This document shows positions 1-6,976 of a stretch of DNA of 11,234 nucleotides, in pieces. A model generated the notes under the pieces. It saw nothing but the letters and a program-made list of their open reading frames with translations, was not told where the DNA came from and searched no databases. The position numbers and the translations under genes are program-made. This DNA is from JAPOKJ01 sp043767985 (lineage in GTDB: Bacteria; Pseudomonadota; Gammaproteobacteria; Burkholderiales; Burkholderiaceae_E), in NCBI GenBank assembly GCA_043767985.1, contig JAYVKZ010000441.1, forward strand, positions 1 through 11,234. The letters run 5' to 3'. Within the stretch, counting starts at the first letter, position 1, and each line of letters starts with the position of its first letter.

Positions 1-768
1 CGCATCTTGAACGCCTTTCAGGTAGGGAATCGCATCTTGAGCTTTTGGATAGAGCGACTCCTGGTAGCCCGGCGTGCGCACAATCACACCAGACAACCAT
101 CCCGACCACAGCCGCATGCCCTGCTCAGGTGGCTCATTGGCCGGGTAGTTGCCGCCCTTAAAGCGTGGATCGGCCATGATGCTTTGGCGCAGCATCTCAA
201 GAATACTGGTGGTCCAAGCCGGTGTTCGACCTAAGGGAATAATCGGCACGATGCTGTCCATCGCATCGGGATAGCTGGCGGCCCATTGCAAGGCCTGCAT
301 GCCGCCCATCGAGGCGCCAACGACGGTCACCAGCTTCGTAATGCCAAATTTCTCGGCAATTAAACGCTGCTGTGAGTTCACCATGTCGCGCATGTTGAAC
401 TTTGGGAACTTCATACTGGCTTGAAGCTTGCTATTGGACGGCGAAGTGGTCAGCCCATTGCCAATCGCATCGGTGGCGATGATGAAATATTTGCTCGGGT
501 CTAGCGCACGTCCAGGGCCAATGAGATAGTCCAGCCGATGATGATTGCCGCCAATAGCTGTGACCATCAAAATGGCGTTGGTTTTCTTGGCGTTTAATGT
601 GCCGTGGGTGACATAGGAGAGTGAAAAATCTCGGATGGTTTCACCGCTTTCGAGGGCGAAATCTCCTAGTGGAAAATTCTGATGCGGTGGCTCATTGGGG
701 GCGTGAGCATGCGCCGAGGTTGAGAAAAGCGCCGCAAAAATGGCGATAGGCAGGAGACGTCGAAACAT
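1..768 (-). CDS. Exported MetX-like alpha/beta hydrolase (3' end beyond window)
   Basis: 256 codons are visible, and the C-terminus lies beyond the left edge. The protein belongs to the alpha/beta-hydrolase fold, closest in style to the homoserine O-acetyltransferase (MetX) family. The nucleophile elbow is GASMGG at residues 151-156 (Ser153), followed by MQALQWAASYPDAMD, which is typical of MetX relatives. The N-terminus MFRRLLPIAIFAALFSTSAHA is a clear signal peptide with likely cleavage after AHA (residue 21), so the mature enzyme should be periplasmic or secreted. A cytoplasmic methionine-biosynthesis role is therefore unlikely, and a hydrolase or acyltransferase acting on an unknown ester is more plausible. 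The ATG at 768 is chosen because an AGGA sits about 7 bases upstream and the signal peptide begins there. The catalytic Asp and His expected in the C-terminal half cannot be checked. The family call is firm; the substrate is unknown. Confidence 0.85.
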   Translation of the reverse strand, partial: MFRRLLPIAIFAALFSTSAHAHAPNEPPHQNFPLGDFALESGETIRDFSLSYVTHGTLNAKKTNAILMVTAIGGNHHRLDYLIGPGRALDPSKYFIIATDAIGNGLTTSPSNSKLQASMKFPKFNMRDMVNSQQRLIAEKFGITKLVTVVGASMGGMQALQWAASYPDAMDSIVPIIPLGRTPAWTTSILEMLRQSIMADPRFKGGNYPANEPPEQGMRLWSGWLSGVIVRTPGYQESLYPKAQDAIPYLKGVQDA

Positions 769-894
769 AGCTATTCCTGGGATTCAATGGATTGCTTGGG
801 ACTATGGGAACTCAAATTGAAAGCGCGATGGCGCTCGCTATCATCATGTCACGCTCCTGCATATCTCGCTCAAAACTGCTCAAAAATCTGGCGC

Positions 895-936
895 TTGACT
901 GTAAAGTAAAGCTTAGCGTACACTTTCAAAACGTAC
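895..936 (+). promoter_or_regulatory. Promoter and palindromic operator of the TacA/TacT pair
   Basis: TTGACT (895-900) is a good -35 box. TACACT (919-924) is a fair -10 box, 18 bases downstream. The -10 box lies inside an imperfect 19-base palindrome at 918-936, with form GTAC-nn-TTT-n-AAA-nn-GTAC. An AAGGA ribosome-binding site follows just before the ATG at 949. A palindrome covering the -10 box is what is expected for repression by a ribbon-helix-helix antitoxin such as the product of the next gene. The sequence elements are seen directly; autoregulation is inferred from the family. Confidence 0.6.
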
Positions 937-948
937 AAAGGAAGCGCA

Positions 949-1227
949 ATGCCTAGAGCAACGATTGAAGACAACAGCCGAATGGCGCTACGGGTGCAAG
1001 CCAGCGATAAGGCATTGCTTATGCGAGCGGTTGCCTTAGAATCAACCGATATGACGCAATTTGTATTGCGCCATGCGCTTGATGCCGCTCGACTTGTTAT
1101 TGCGAAAGCAGAGCGATTCACGCTTTCTGAGCGGGACAGTTTGCGCGTACTTGAATCGTTGGAAAAACCTAGACTACCCATTGCGAAGTTAAAGAAAGCG
1201 GCCAAGAGTCTCCCTAAAATCGCATGA
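949..1227 (+). CDS. TacA-like (DUF1778) ribbon-helix-helix antitoxin
   Basis: This 92-residue protein has the features of DUF1778/TacA antitoxins. A ribbon-helix-helix DNA-binding segment spans roughly residues 11-50 (RMALRVQASDKALLMRAVAL, then TDMTQFVLRHALDAARLVI). A charged C-terminal tail (about 51-92) normally wraps around and blocks the partner acetyltransferase toxin. Its stop overlaps the toxin start as ATGA (1224-1227), so the two genes are co-transcribed and probably translationally coupled. The start is supported by an AAGGA site about 6 bases upstream. The antitoxin probably represses its own promoter through the palindrome at 918-936. Length and order match the family. The family assignment is from recognition of motifs, not from a search. 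Confidence 0.85.
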   Translation: MPRATIEDNSRMALRVQASDKALLMRAVALESTDMTQFVLRHALDAARLVIAKAERFTLSERDSLRVLESLEKPRLPIAKLKKAAKSLPKIA

Positions 1228-1754
1228 GTCAAAGAATGCTCCCCGCTTGGCAAGAAGCAGCTATTACTGGGGAACATAATAGAGAAGATTTCGATTGTGG
1301 CGATGTGCAACTTAATGAATTCTTACGACGACATGCGAGGCAAAGCCATGTTCGCGGTGGTGCAAAAACTTTTCTTGCCTGTCCTTCTGGTGAACCAACA
1401 TCCATTCTGGGGTTTTACAGCCTAAGTCCAGCATCGATAATTTATGCGAGAACACCCCCACTGATCAGCAAGAGACTGGCAAAGCACGACGTTCCAGTGT
1501 TTCGTTTAGGTCGCTTAGCGGTTGACCTTTCAATGCAAGGTTGCGGGCTAGGGGGCCTATTGCTCCTGGCGGCTGGCCGACGCTGCATTCAGGCGTCCAA
1601 CGAAGTTGGCGGCGTTGCACTCTTGATCGATGCGAAGAATGAGCGGGTCGCGAATTGGTACGCAAGTTATGGCGCCCTGCCTTTGCTCGATGCACCACTT
1701 TCTCTCTTGCTGCCGCTTGCGACCATCGTCATAGCGCTGCGGGACGAAAACTAG
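1224..1754 (+). CDS. TacT-like GNAT acetyltransferase toxin
   Basis: This 176-residue GNAT-fold protein has the layout of TacT/AtaT-type toxins, which acetylate the amino group of aminoacyl-tRNA and stop translation. Recognisable parts are the N-terminal FDCGDVQLNEFLRRHARQSH (23-42), the RLGRLAVDLSMQGCGLG stretch (94-110) carrying the acetyl-CoA pyrophosphate loop QGCGLG, and NWYASYGALPL (144-154), whose Tyr146 lines up with the catalytic Tyr of TacT. All key positions look intact, so the toxin is probably active. It overlaps the antitoxin gene by 4 bases. Its TAG stop also shares CTAG with the TAG of the convergent FAD-oxidase gene, leaving no room for a terminator between them. The exact tRNA target cannot be told from the sequence. 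Confidence 0.85.
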   Translation: MSQRMLPAWQEAAITGEHNREDFDCGDVQLNEFLRRHARQSHVRGGAKTFLACPSGEPTSILGFYSLSPASIIYARTPPLISKRLAKHDVPVFRLGRLAVDLSMQGCGLGGLLLLAAGRRCIQASNEVGGVALLIDAKNERVANWYASYGALPLLDAPLSLLLPLATIVIALRDEN

Positions 1755-3088
1755 GCACGGGTTTTGCCAGGGTTCATCAAACCCATCGGGTCGGCAATGC
1801 GCTTAAAGTCAATCTGTGCATGGTCGATTTGCTTCATGCCGCCGTCTTCGATGGTGTACACATGCGGGTCAAACACGGTGCAGCCGTCCGCTTCGAACTC
1901 GGCCATGATCTCGTAAAGGCGCGCTTTGTCGAAGTAGTTCAGTAAGGGCAGGCCAAACAATACGTAGCCGCCATACTGCTTGGCAAATTCATGGTGCTGG
2001 TACATCTCGTCGCCCCAGCGTTGCATTTGCCTGAGTACCAGGGCCGCATCAAAGGGTTGAGGGTAGGCAATTTGCAAATAGGTGTAGCTGCGGTCTTTGG
2101 CAAGCGCTCTGAGGGTGGTGTGGTTGTAGGCGCATTCGTAGGCCGGGGGCAGGCCTTTGGCGTCTAAGTTTTCCTCGGTATCGCACAAGGATCGTACGCC
2201 GCCGAACTGCGTCGCTAATGCTTCGTAGTCCCTTAACGCGCTTTCGTTGACGATGGCAAACATCGCATCATGCGTAGCAGGAAAATACTGGGGGATTTCG
2301 TCAAAAAACTGGGCAAAGCGCTGATCGACGGAGGTGAGTAGTTTTAAGTCCATGTCTGGGCGACTGGCAGCGACACCAAAATTCAAAGCCTTGTCATACC
2401 CTTCGAATAGGCCAATGTGATGCAACCAGGGTTGGGCGGAAGTTAGCGCGACTTCGAGTTGGGTAATGATGCCATTGGTGCCAAAGGCGTGATGCACTTT
2501 TTGGATGTCTTCGCCGCGCAATTCGATGACGCGCGGTGAGGCTTCAACGGTGACAACCCGAATCATGCGCACGTTGCCAGGGTCCTTAAGAATGCCGTGG
2601 CGTATTGAGCCTACACCGGCGTACCCGCCTGCGATAAAGCCGCCCAAGGTGGCGGTGCGTTTGGTGGAGGGCCACATGAGTAACTCTTGCTGTTGTTGGC
2701 GCGCGCTTTGGTCGGCGTCGTCAATCAAAATACCAGCTTCAACGCGCATCCAGCCCGGCTCTAGCGCGATCACCTTGTTCAGGCGCTTGACATCGACAAT
2801 CACCCCGCCCTCTAGTGGAATGCACTGGCCATAGTTACCTGTCCCACCGCCCCGTATCGTGAGGTTGACGCGGTACTTGGCCGCTGCCGCGGCGATGTGC
2901 ATGACCGCTTGCTCGGTTTCGGGAAACACCACGAGCTCGCCGCGCTTATGTTGTAACTGCTCGAAGAGCACTGGGCTATACCAGTAATAGTCCAGCGATA
3001 AGCGCTCCAAATCTGAGGTGTCGCTTGTCATCGCGATGCCCTCTAGGGCGCTGGCGAATTGATTTAGGGAAGACTTAGGCGTGATCAT
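1751..3088 (-). CDS. FAD-binding (PCMH/GlcD-type) oxidoreductase
   Basis: This 445-residue flavoprotein is of the FAD_binding_4 (vanillyl-alcohol-oxidase/GlcD) type. The FAD-binding core includes RGGGTGNYGQ (79-88), EGGVIVDVKRLNKV (93-106), a PSTKRTATLGGFIAGG stretch (140-155) and AFGTNGIIT (201-209). The C-terminal DPMGLMNPGK is the usual closing motif of GlcD-like dehydrogenases. Such enzymes oxidise hydroxy acids, alcohols or amines; the substrate here is unknown. It is the last gene of the operon with the creatininase-family enzyme and ABC components, 43 bases after the permease gene. ATG 3088 is kept because residues 1-35 (NQFASALEGIAMTSD, then DYYWYSP) fit the usual N-terminal pattern of the family. 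An internal ATG at 3031 has a better ribosome site (AGAGGG) and is a real alternative. Confidence 0.82.
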   Translation of the reverse strand: MITPKSSLNQFASALEGIAMTSDTSDLERLSLDYYWYSPVLFEQLQHKRGELVVFPETEQAVMHIAAAAAKYRVNLTIRGGGTGNYGQCIPLEGGVIVDVKRLNKVIALEPGWMRVEAGILIDDADQSARQQQQELLMWPSTKRTATLGGFIAGGYAGVGSIRHGILKDPGNVRMIRVVTVEASPRVIELRGEDIQKVHHAFGTNGIITQLEVALTSAQPWLHHIGLFEGYDKALNFGVAASRPDMDLKLLTSVDQRFAQFFDEIPQYFPATHDAMFAIVNESALRDYEALATQFGGVRSLCDTEENLDAKGLPPAYECAYNHTTLRALAKDRSYTYLQIAYPQPFDAALVLRQMQRWGDEMYQHHEFAKQYGGYVLFGLPLLNYFDKARLYEIMAEFEADGCTVFDPHVYTIEDGGMKQIDHAQIDFKRIADPMGLMNPGKTRA

Positions 3089-3131
3089 TGTTTAATGCGC
3101 GTGGCAATCGACATTGCCTGGACTACTAAAA

Positions 3132-3965
3132 CTACTTGAGCTCACTCTCGTGCCAATCTTTTAGCAAGTAACGCGATAGGGCATTGAAGAGCAGGTAAAT
3201 GACAATGCCTAGTAGGCTCACCAGAACTAGGGCGGCGAACATCCTCGGAATTTCGGTGCGAAAGCTCGACTCCAAAATACGTGAAGCCAGGCCAGTTTCG
3301 CGACCCGCCGCACCAGCTACAAATTCAGCCACCACCGCACCGATCAAGGATAGGCCCCCTGCGATCTTTAAGCCAGCCAAAAAGTAGGGCAGTGCACTGG
3401 GTAGTAACAAGAAACGTAGGCGCTGCCATGGCGTTGCCTCATAGAGCGTGAACATATCGCGCAGATTATGATCCGCACTCTTGAGCCCAATCACGGTATT
3501 GGAGAGTATCGGGAAGAATGCGACTAACCAGGCGCAGATCAGGAGCGCAACGGTGGTGGAGGGCGCATAGATGAGAATCAATGGGGCAACGGCGACCACC
3601 GGGGTCACTTGCAAAATAATGGCGTAGGGAAACAAGCTCAATTCTACCCAAGGCGACAGGGCAAATAACACCGCGATCAATACGCCACCTACTACTGCCA
3701 ACACCAAAGAAATGAAGGTTACTTTCACGGTGAACCATAGCGCGGGCATCAGACTATGCCAGTCTTTCACCAGGGTTTCCGCCACCAGGCTGGGGGCTGG
3801 GATGATGTAGTGTGGAATCTGATTGAAGCGCACGACTAACTCCCATATCAGGAGCGCCAACGCCAGCATCAACACCGGTACAACCCGGCGCAGAACGGTT
3901 TGGCGAGCTAGCTTACGCTCCAGGGCGTTGGCGCTGAGGGCGTCTTGTGTGGCGAGTCGGCTCAT
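3132..3965 (-). CDS. ABC transporter permease, SsuC/TauC type
   Basis: This 277-residue inner-membrane protein is of the BPD_transp_1 (SsuC/TauC/NrtB) permease family. About six hydrophobic segments are visible: roughly residues 28-46, 77-103, 110-133, 136-156, 198-218 and 241-262. The cytoplasmic coupling (EAA-like) loop lies at about 175-195 (EATPWQRLRFLLLPSALPYFL) and would contact the ATPase encoded just upstream, 24 bases away. The PAPSLVAETL segment (56-65) after the first helix is typical of importers for sulfonates, pyrimidines, nitrate-like anions and similar small solutes. The substrate cannot be read from the permease. No periplasmic binding-protein gene accompanies it in this window, which is unusual for a type I importer. 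Confidence 0.85.
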   Translation of the reverse strand: MSRLATQDALSANALERKLARQTVLRRVVPVLMLALALLIWELVVRFNQIPHYIIPAPSLVAETLVKDWHSLMPALWFTVKVTFISLVLAVVGGVLIAVLFALSPWVELSLFPYAIILQVTPVVAVAPLILIYAPSTTVALLICAWLVAFFPILSNTVIGLKSADHNLRDMFTLYEATPWQRLRFLLLPSALPYFLAGLKIAGGLSLIGAVVAEFVAGAAGRETGLASRILESSFRTEIPRMFAALVLVSLLGIVIYLLFNALSRYLLKDWHESELK

Positions 3966-3989
3966 GATTGTGGGTTCATAGTACGCGGC

Positions 3990-4724
3990 TCAGGCAATTT
4001 GCCCACCATCATGCAGGGCTTTGGACACTTCCACGCACCAACTGCTATAGGCCGGGCTCACGCGAAACGCTTCTGAGCGTGGATAGGGCGCAGAGACTTC
4101 AATGTGCGACACCACACGGCCTGGGCGCGGCGCCATCACCACGATACGGTTGGACAGATAGACCGATTCATACACGCTGTGCGTCACAAAAATCACGGTG
4201 AACTGTTGGTCTTGCCAGAGTCGGAGTAAATCGTTGTTGAGTTTGAAGCGTGTCATTTCATCAAGCGCTGCGAAGGGTTCGTCCATCAACAGCAAACGGG
4301 GGCGAGTCACCAAGGCACGGGCAATCGATACGCGCATTTTCATGCCGCCCGATAACTCGCGTGGGAACACTTTAGCGAATTGGCTCAAGCCAACCATGTC
4401 GAGCGTTTGATCGACGCGTTCTTTAGCCTGTGCTTCGGACAGGCCCTTGAGGCGAAGTGGCAGATACACGTTGTCCCACACCCGCGCCCAGGGCATTAAG
4501 GTGGGCTCTTGAAAGACGAAACTCAGCTCACTGGTTTGATCCCAGCGAATCGCACCCTCGGTAATGGGCAAGAGTCCTGCGATTAGGCGCAGCGCCGTGC
4601 TTTTTCCGCATCCCGAGGGCCCCAGAAAAGTGATGAAATCATTGGAACCCACGGCCAAGGATAAATTCTCTAGGGCCAAGGTGCCATTGGGATAGCGCTT
4701 GCTGACGCCTTCTAATTGAATCAT
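3990..4724 (-). CDS. ABC transporter ATP-binding protein, SsuB/TauB type
   Basis: This is a 244-residue nucleotide-binding domain. It shows Walker A GPSGCGKST (35-43), Q-loop Gln72 (FVFQEP), signature LSGGM (124-128), Walker B LLLMDEP (144-150) and the switch His182 (VTHSVYES). All catalytic positions are present. It would power the permease encoded next. I choose the ATG at 4724 because it overlaps the creatininase-gene stop as ATGA (4-base overlap, translational coupling) and gives MIQLEGVSKRYPNG, the usual family N-terminus. An in-frame ATG at 4763 would add 13 residues (MALAGELSKRSPK) that do not look like the family. The closest group by style is SsuB/TauB/ThiZ. The transported solute is unknown. 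Confidence 0.87.
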   Translation of the reverse strand: MIQLEGVSKRYPNGTLALENLSLAVGSNDFITFLGPSGCGKSTALRLIAGLLPITEGAIRWDQTSELSFVFQEPTLMPWARVWDNVYLPLRLKGLSEAQAKERVDQTLDMVGLSQFAKVFPRELSGGMKMRVSIARALVTRPRLLLMDEPFAALDEMTRFKLNNDLLRLWQDQQFTVIFVTHSVYESVYLSNRIVVMAPRPGRVVSHIEVSAPYPRSEAFRVSPAYSSWCVEVSKALHDGGQIA

Positions 4725-5533
4725 TTTGGGAGATCTTTTAGATAGCTCTCCGGCAAGCGCCAAACCTCCTTGAGGAGGTCGACAAAACGTGAGGCCACGT
4801 AGTCGATGGTTTTGTGGCCACGCTCGGCCGTGGCGAGCGCAGCATTGCCCGCAGCGCCCGCCATGTTTAAATCTTGTGTCTGCCAGGAAATTTTGGCGGC
4901 GCCCGATACTTGTAATTGCTGGTAACCGGCCTCCAGCAAGGCCTCGCTACTGGATTTAAAATTGCGAATTTCATGGGTTTGCACGTTGGCGCTATCGAGC
5001 GCCATCATCATCGATGTTTCCATGTCGCCCGCATGAATGCCAAAGCGCAGTTCATGAGCGCTATACATGCCCTCGGGTGCGCCCAACATATACCAATTGC
5101 AATGCATCGCGACAACCTTGCACTCGGCGCGCAAGTCACGCGCCACAATGTCCATCACGCTGGCTTGACCACCATGGCTATTGTAGAACATGATTTTTTT
5201 AAAACCGCTTGCGGCCACGCAGCGCCCAACGTCCATCCACAGGGCGATCAAGGTTTGCACGGAGATGGTGATGGTGCCAGGGTATTGTTGGTGCTCGTTA
5301 CTTTTCCCGAAGGGCAGGGTCGGCAAAAACAAGGCGGGTGGCGCATCACCCTTTGCCGAAAGCTGTTGCACGCTGGCCTGAATCAAGCCGTTCAAAATGC
5401 AGGTGTCAACCGAGACCGGCAAGTGTGGGCCGTGTTGCTCAATGGCCGCCACGGGGATAATGGCGATGCCGCCTTGTTTGCCTAGTTCGGCCAGTTCTTG
5501 GCTGGTGTAGTCGGCCCAGTAGTGACTTCGCAT
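4721..5533 (-). CDS. Creatininase-family amidohydrolase
   Basis: This 270-residue protein of the creatininase superfamily should be a cytoplasmic metal-dependent amidase. The expected metal and catalytic positions are Glu32 and His34 in AIEQHGPHLP, Asp43 in VSVDT, His120 in NSHGGQ, and Glu172 in HAGDMETS. In true creatininase the segment after the histidine reads H-Y-E-N and supplies a Glu ligand. Here it is H-G-G-Q, with Glu from the later HAGDMETS motif, as in MftE-like and FAPy-deformylase-like members. Creatinine is therefore an unlikely substrate, and a cyclic or formyl amide is more likely. It is the first gene of the operon that continues with ABC ATPase, permease and FAD oxidase. Its upstream ribosome site is weak. 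Confidence 0.83.
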   Translation of the reverse strand: MRSHYWADYTSQELAELGKQGGIAIIPVAAIEQHGPHLPVSVDTCILNGLIQASVQQLSAKGDAPPALFLPTLPFGKSNEHQQYPGTITISVQTLIALWMDVGRCVAASGFKKIMFYNSHGGQASVMDIVARDLRAECKVVAMHCNWYMLGAPEGMYSAHELRFGIHAGDMETSMMMALDSANVQTHEIRNFKSSSEALLEAGYQQLQVSGAAKISWQTQDLNMAGAAGNAALATAERGHKTIDYVASRFVDLLKEVWRLPESYLKDLPK

Positions 5534-5651
5534 CTTCGATGTATCCGGTTTGATAACACTAAGAGTATCGCACTGATCAGTTTGCGGACCGGGAACTTAA
5601 GAGTGATCGGCAACATCAGGGGTCATGGCTCGCTGACCTGTTTGACGGAGA
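5534..5651 (-). other. Gap upstream of creatininase-operon start, with one inverted repeat
   Basis: This 118-base gap separates the truncated hydrolase from the creatininase gene and must hold the operon promoter if transcription does not come from further upstream. The arms GGTCA (5621-5625) and TGACC (5634-5638) form an inverted repeat with an 8-base spacer. It could be an operator half-pair or a weak hairpin. No T tract follows on either strand, so a terminator is unlikely. I could not fix a convincing -35/-10 pair. Confidence 0.25.
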
Positions 5652-6125
5652 TCACGGGGTCAAATGCAATACTTCACCGGGCTCGAGAATGCGCACTTGA
5701 GTGTTGACCGCATGTTTTGTCGCGGCGCTCAGGAAGCGCTCTGGTGTACCGTCATATCCCCAAATGAAAGTATCGGTAAACCAACTGCCCTTGAGCCGGT
5801 AGTGCATAGGCACGGCGACTTCGGCTTTGAGTAAGCCCGCCAGTTCAGCGGCTTCCTCGGGATTCATGACGGCTTGCTCACCGAGCACGCGAAGTCCGTT
5901 AACAGCCAACAACGCCAATTGGATCGACGGAAATCGCTTGGGCAATTCTTTTAATTCTGGAATGAGTTTGGTGTCGCCACCAAAGTAGACGGTCGAGCCG
6001 TTCGCTTGGATGACAAAGGTAATTTCGGGTACCTTGTGCGCCGCCGGGGCGGCCGTGATGGTCAGTGAGCCAATGTTACCGCGTCGGGCGGGGGCGTTGT
6101 TAAATCGCCGAGTTATTCTTTGACG
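5652..6125 (-). pseudogene. 5'-truncated metallo-beta-lactamase-fold hydrolase (UlaG-like)
   Basis: The minus-strand frame ending at 5652 encodes the C-terminal half of a metallo-beta-lactamase-fold hydrolase. Readable parts are SLTITAAPAAH, then TVYFGGDTKLIPEL with the metal-ligand Asp, SIQLALLAVNG, VMNPEEAAEL and AVPMHYRLKG with the last His ligand. The frame stays open to a TGA at 6174-6176, but past about 6110 it stops resembling the family. No H-x-H-x-D-H zinc motif is present, and there is no plausible start with a ribosome site. About the first 100 residues are therefore missing. An in-frame TTG at 5945 would give only 97 residues without the active site. The break lies next to the Phd/VapC toxin-antitoxin module. 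The right boundary given is approximate. Confidence 0.6.
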
Positions 6126-6219
6126 GTGCAGTAGGGGGCGAGGAGGTGGACAAGTAGTTAGGGTCGGGTGTGGTCAATGCCGGGTCATTGCAGCGCACCC
6201 AACACTGCTAGGTTTTCGT

Positions 6220-6624
6220 TCACTCGCTAAACGGATTGAGTAGTGCAATTCCGCAGTTTTCGAAATCATCGATGTTGCGAGTGACAAGTGTCAAGCCGTG
6301 GCTCTGTGCGGTCGCCGCGATCAGCATATCGGCCTGGCTACGCCGTTGGCCTCGGTCTTCAAAGTAGGCTCGAAGTTCCCCGGCTCGTCGAGCAATCTCG
6401 CCGGTGATCGGCAGGATGGTATGGATCATCATAAACTGATCGAACCACGCCAAAAGCTTTTGAGTGGGCCGACGACTCATTCCAAATGATATTTCGTCAA
6501 CGGAGACTGACGAGACTTGTAGAACGCTAGAAACTGCTTGACGATCTTGCAGCCAAAGTAGAACGCCTGGGTTTGGCTTTTTTCGAACGAGCTCACTCAG
6601 CACATTGGTATCAACGAGCTGCAT
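6220..6624 (-). CDS. VapC/FitB-like PIN-domain toxin
   Basis: This 134-residue PIN-domain ribonuclease is of the VapC/FitB type. The four acidic positions of the family are visible: Asp5 in LVDTNVLSE, Glu44 in VDEISFG, Asp99 in SQADMLIAATA and Asp119 or Asp120 in TRNIDDF. The Mg-dependent active site looks intact. Proteins of this type cut RNA, often tRNA, when released from their antitoxin. The ATG at 6624 directly follows the antitoxin stop. A GTG at 6627 shares one base with that stop (TAGTG) and would add one residue. The two genes are one operon. The partner antitoxin is of the Phd/YefM family rather than the AbrB-like VapB, a known mixed pairing for FitB-type toxins. Confidence 0.85.
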   Translation of the reverse strand: MQLVDTNVLSELVRKKPNPGVLLWLQDRQAVSSVLQVSSVSVDEISFGMSRRPTQKLLAWFDQFMMIHTILPITGEIARRAGELRAYFEDRGQRRSQADMLIAATAQSHGLTLVTRNIDDFENCGIALLNPFSE

Positions 6625-6626
6625 CA

Positions 6627-6953
6627 CTATTTCTTTTTTCGGGACAATGTCCGGGTGTCTTGTTGCAAGGTTTCGTCGAAAGCATTTCGACGTTCTAGTG
6701 ACTCGCGATCCCTCGCCTCAAACTCTATGCTTACGTCTAAGCGGGACGAAAAAGCGCGTCGCCCTTGCTCAAAGTGATCGACAAGGCTGGTGAGTCGGTT
6801 TTGCTCACGCCAGCGCTGAAACTGTTCAAACTCTGAGGCATTCACGAGTGTCGCAACGGCTCGCTCACGGTTGTAGATCGCCTGCGGCTCTTCGGCGCTG
6901 AGTCTTACCAACTCGGAGAATTGTTGTTTGGCTTGTGCGATATTCCAGGACAC
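6627..6953 (-). CDS. Phd/YefM-family antitoxin
   Basis: This 108-residue protein has an N-terminal Phd/YefM fold at about residues 1-48 (SWNIAQAKQQFSELVRLS, then QAIYNRERAVATLVNASEFEQF), which dimerises and binds the operator. A longer charged C-terminal region (49-108) probably binds the PIN toxin. It is longer than the common 80-95 residues. I choose the GTG at 6953. An AGGAG ribosome site (6962-6966) lies exactly 8 bases upstream, and the resulting N-terminus fits the family. The upstream GTG at 6960-6962 lies inside that ribosome site and cannot be served by it. It probably represses the operon through the palindrome at 6977-7004. Confidence 0.82.
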   Translation of the reverse strand: MSWNIAQAKQQFSELVRLSAEEPQAIYNRERAVATLVNASEFEQFQRWREQNRLTSLVDHFEQGRRAFSSRLDVSIEFEARDRESLERRNAFDETLQQDTRTLSRKKK

Positions 6954-6961
6954 TGCCGTCA

Positions 6962-6966
6962 CTCCT
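6962..6966 (-). promoter_or_regulatory. AGGAG ribosome-binding site that fixes the antitoxin start
   Basis: On the minus strand AGGAG is followed by 8 bases and then GTG (6953). The alternative in-frame GTG at 6962-6960 begins on the last G of this element, so it would be too close. This site supports the shorter 108-residue antitoxin. Confidence 0.65.
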
Positions 6967-6976
6967 AAGAACCTGA

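Noticed and set aside
1..40. 10-base direct repeat CGCATCTTGA (1-10 and 31-40)
   Set aside because: It lies inside the coding sequence of the MetX-like gene and encodes a repeated Gln-Asp-Ala; two copies 30 bases apart are not evidence for a repeat array.
822..835. Short hairpin AGCGC-GATG-GCGCT between the MetX-like gene and the toxin-antitoxin pair
   Set aside because: A 5-pair stem without a T run is too weak to call a terminator, and no regulator site is recognisable.
870..1310. 146-codon minus-strand open frame
   Set aside because: It is antisense to the toxin-antitoxin pair and covers its promoter; the translation has no recognisable domain, while the plus-strand frames are clear family members.
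1753..1768. Sigma-54-like sequence AGGCACG-N4-TTGCC on the plus strand
   Set aside because: It has the right GG/GC spacing but lies in the coding end of the FAD oxidase and points antisense into it. The outer bases differ from consensus and no gene follows in that direction, so chance is the simplest explanation.
4916..5485. 189-codon plus-strand open frame opposite the creatininase-family gene
   Set aside because: It is the antisense shadow of a gene with conserved metal-binding motifs and has no domain of its own.
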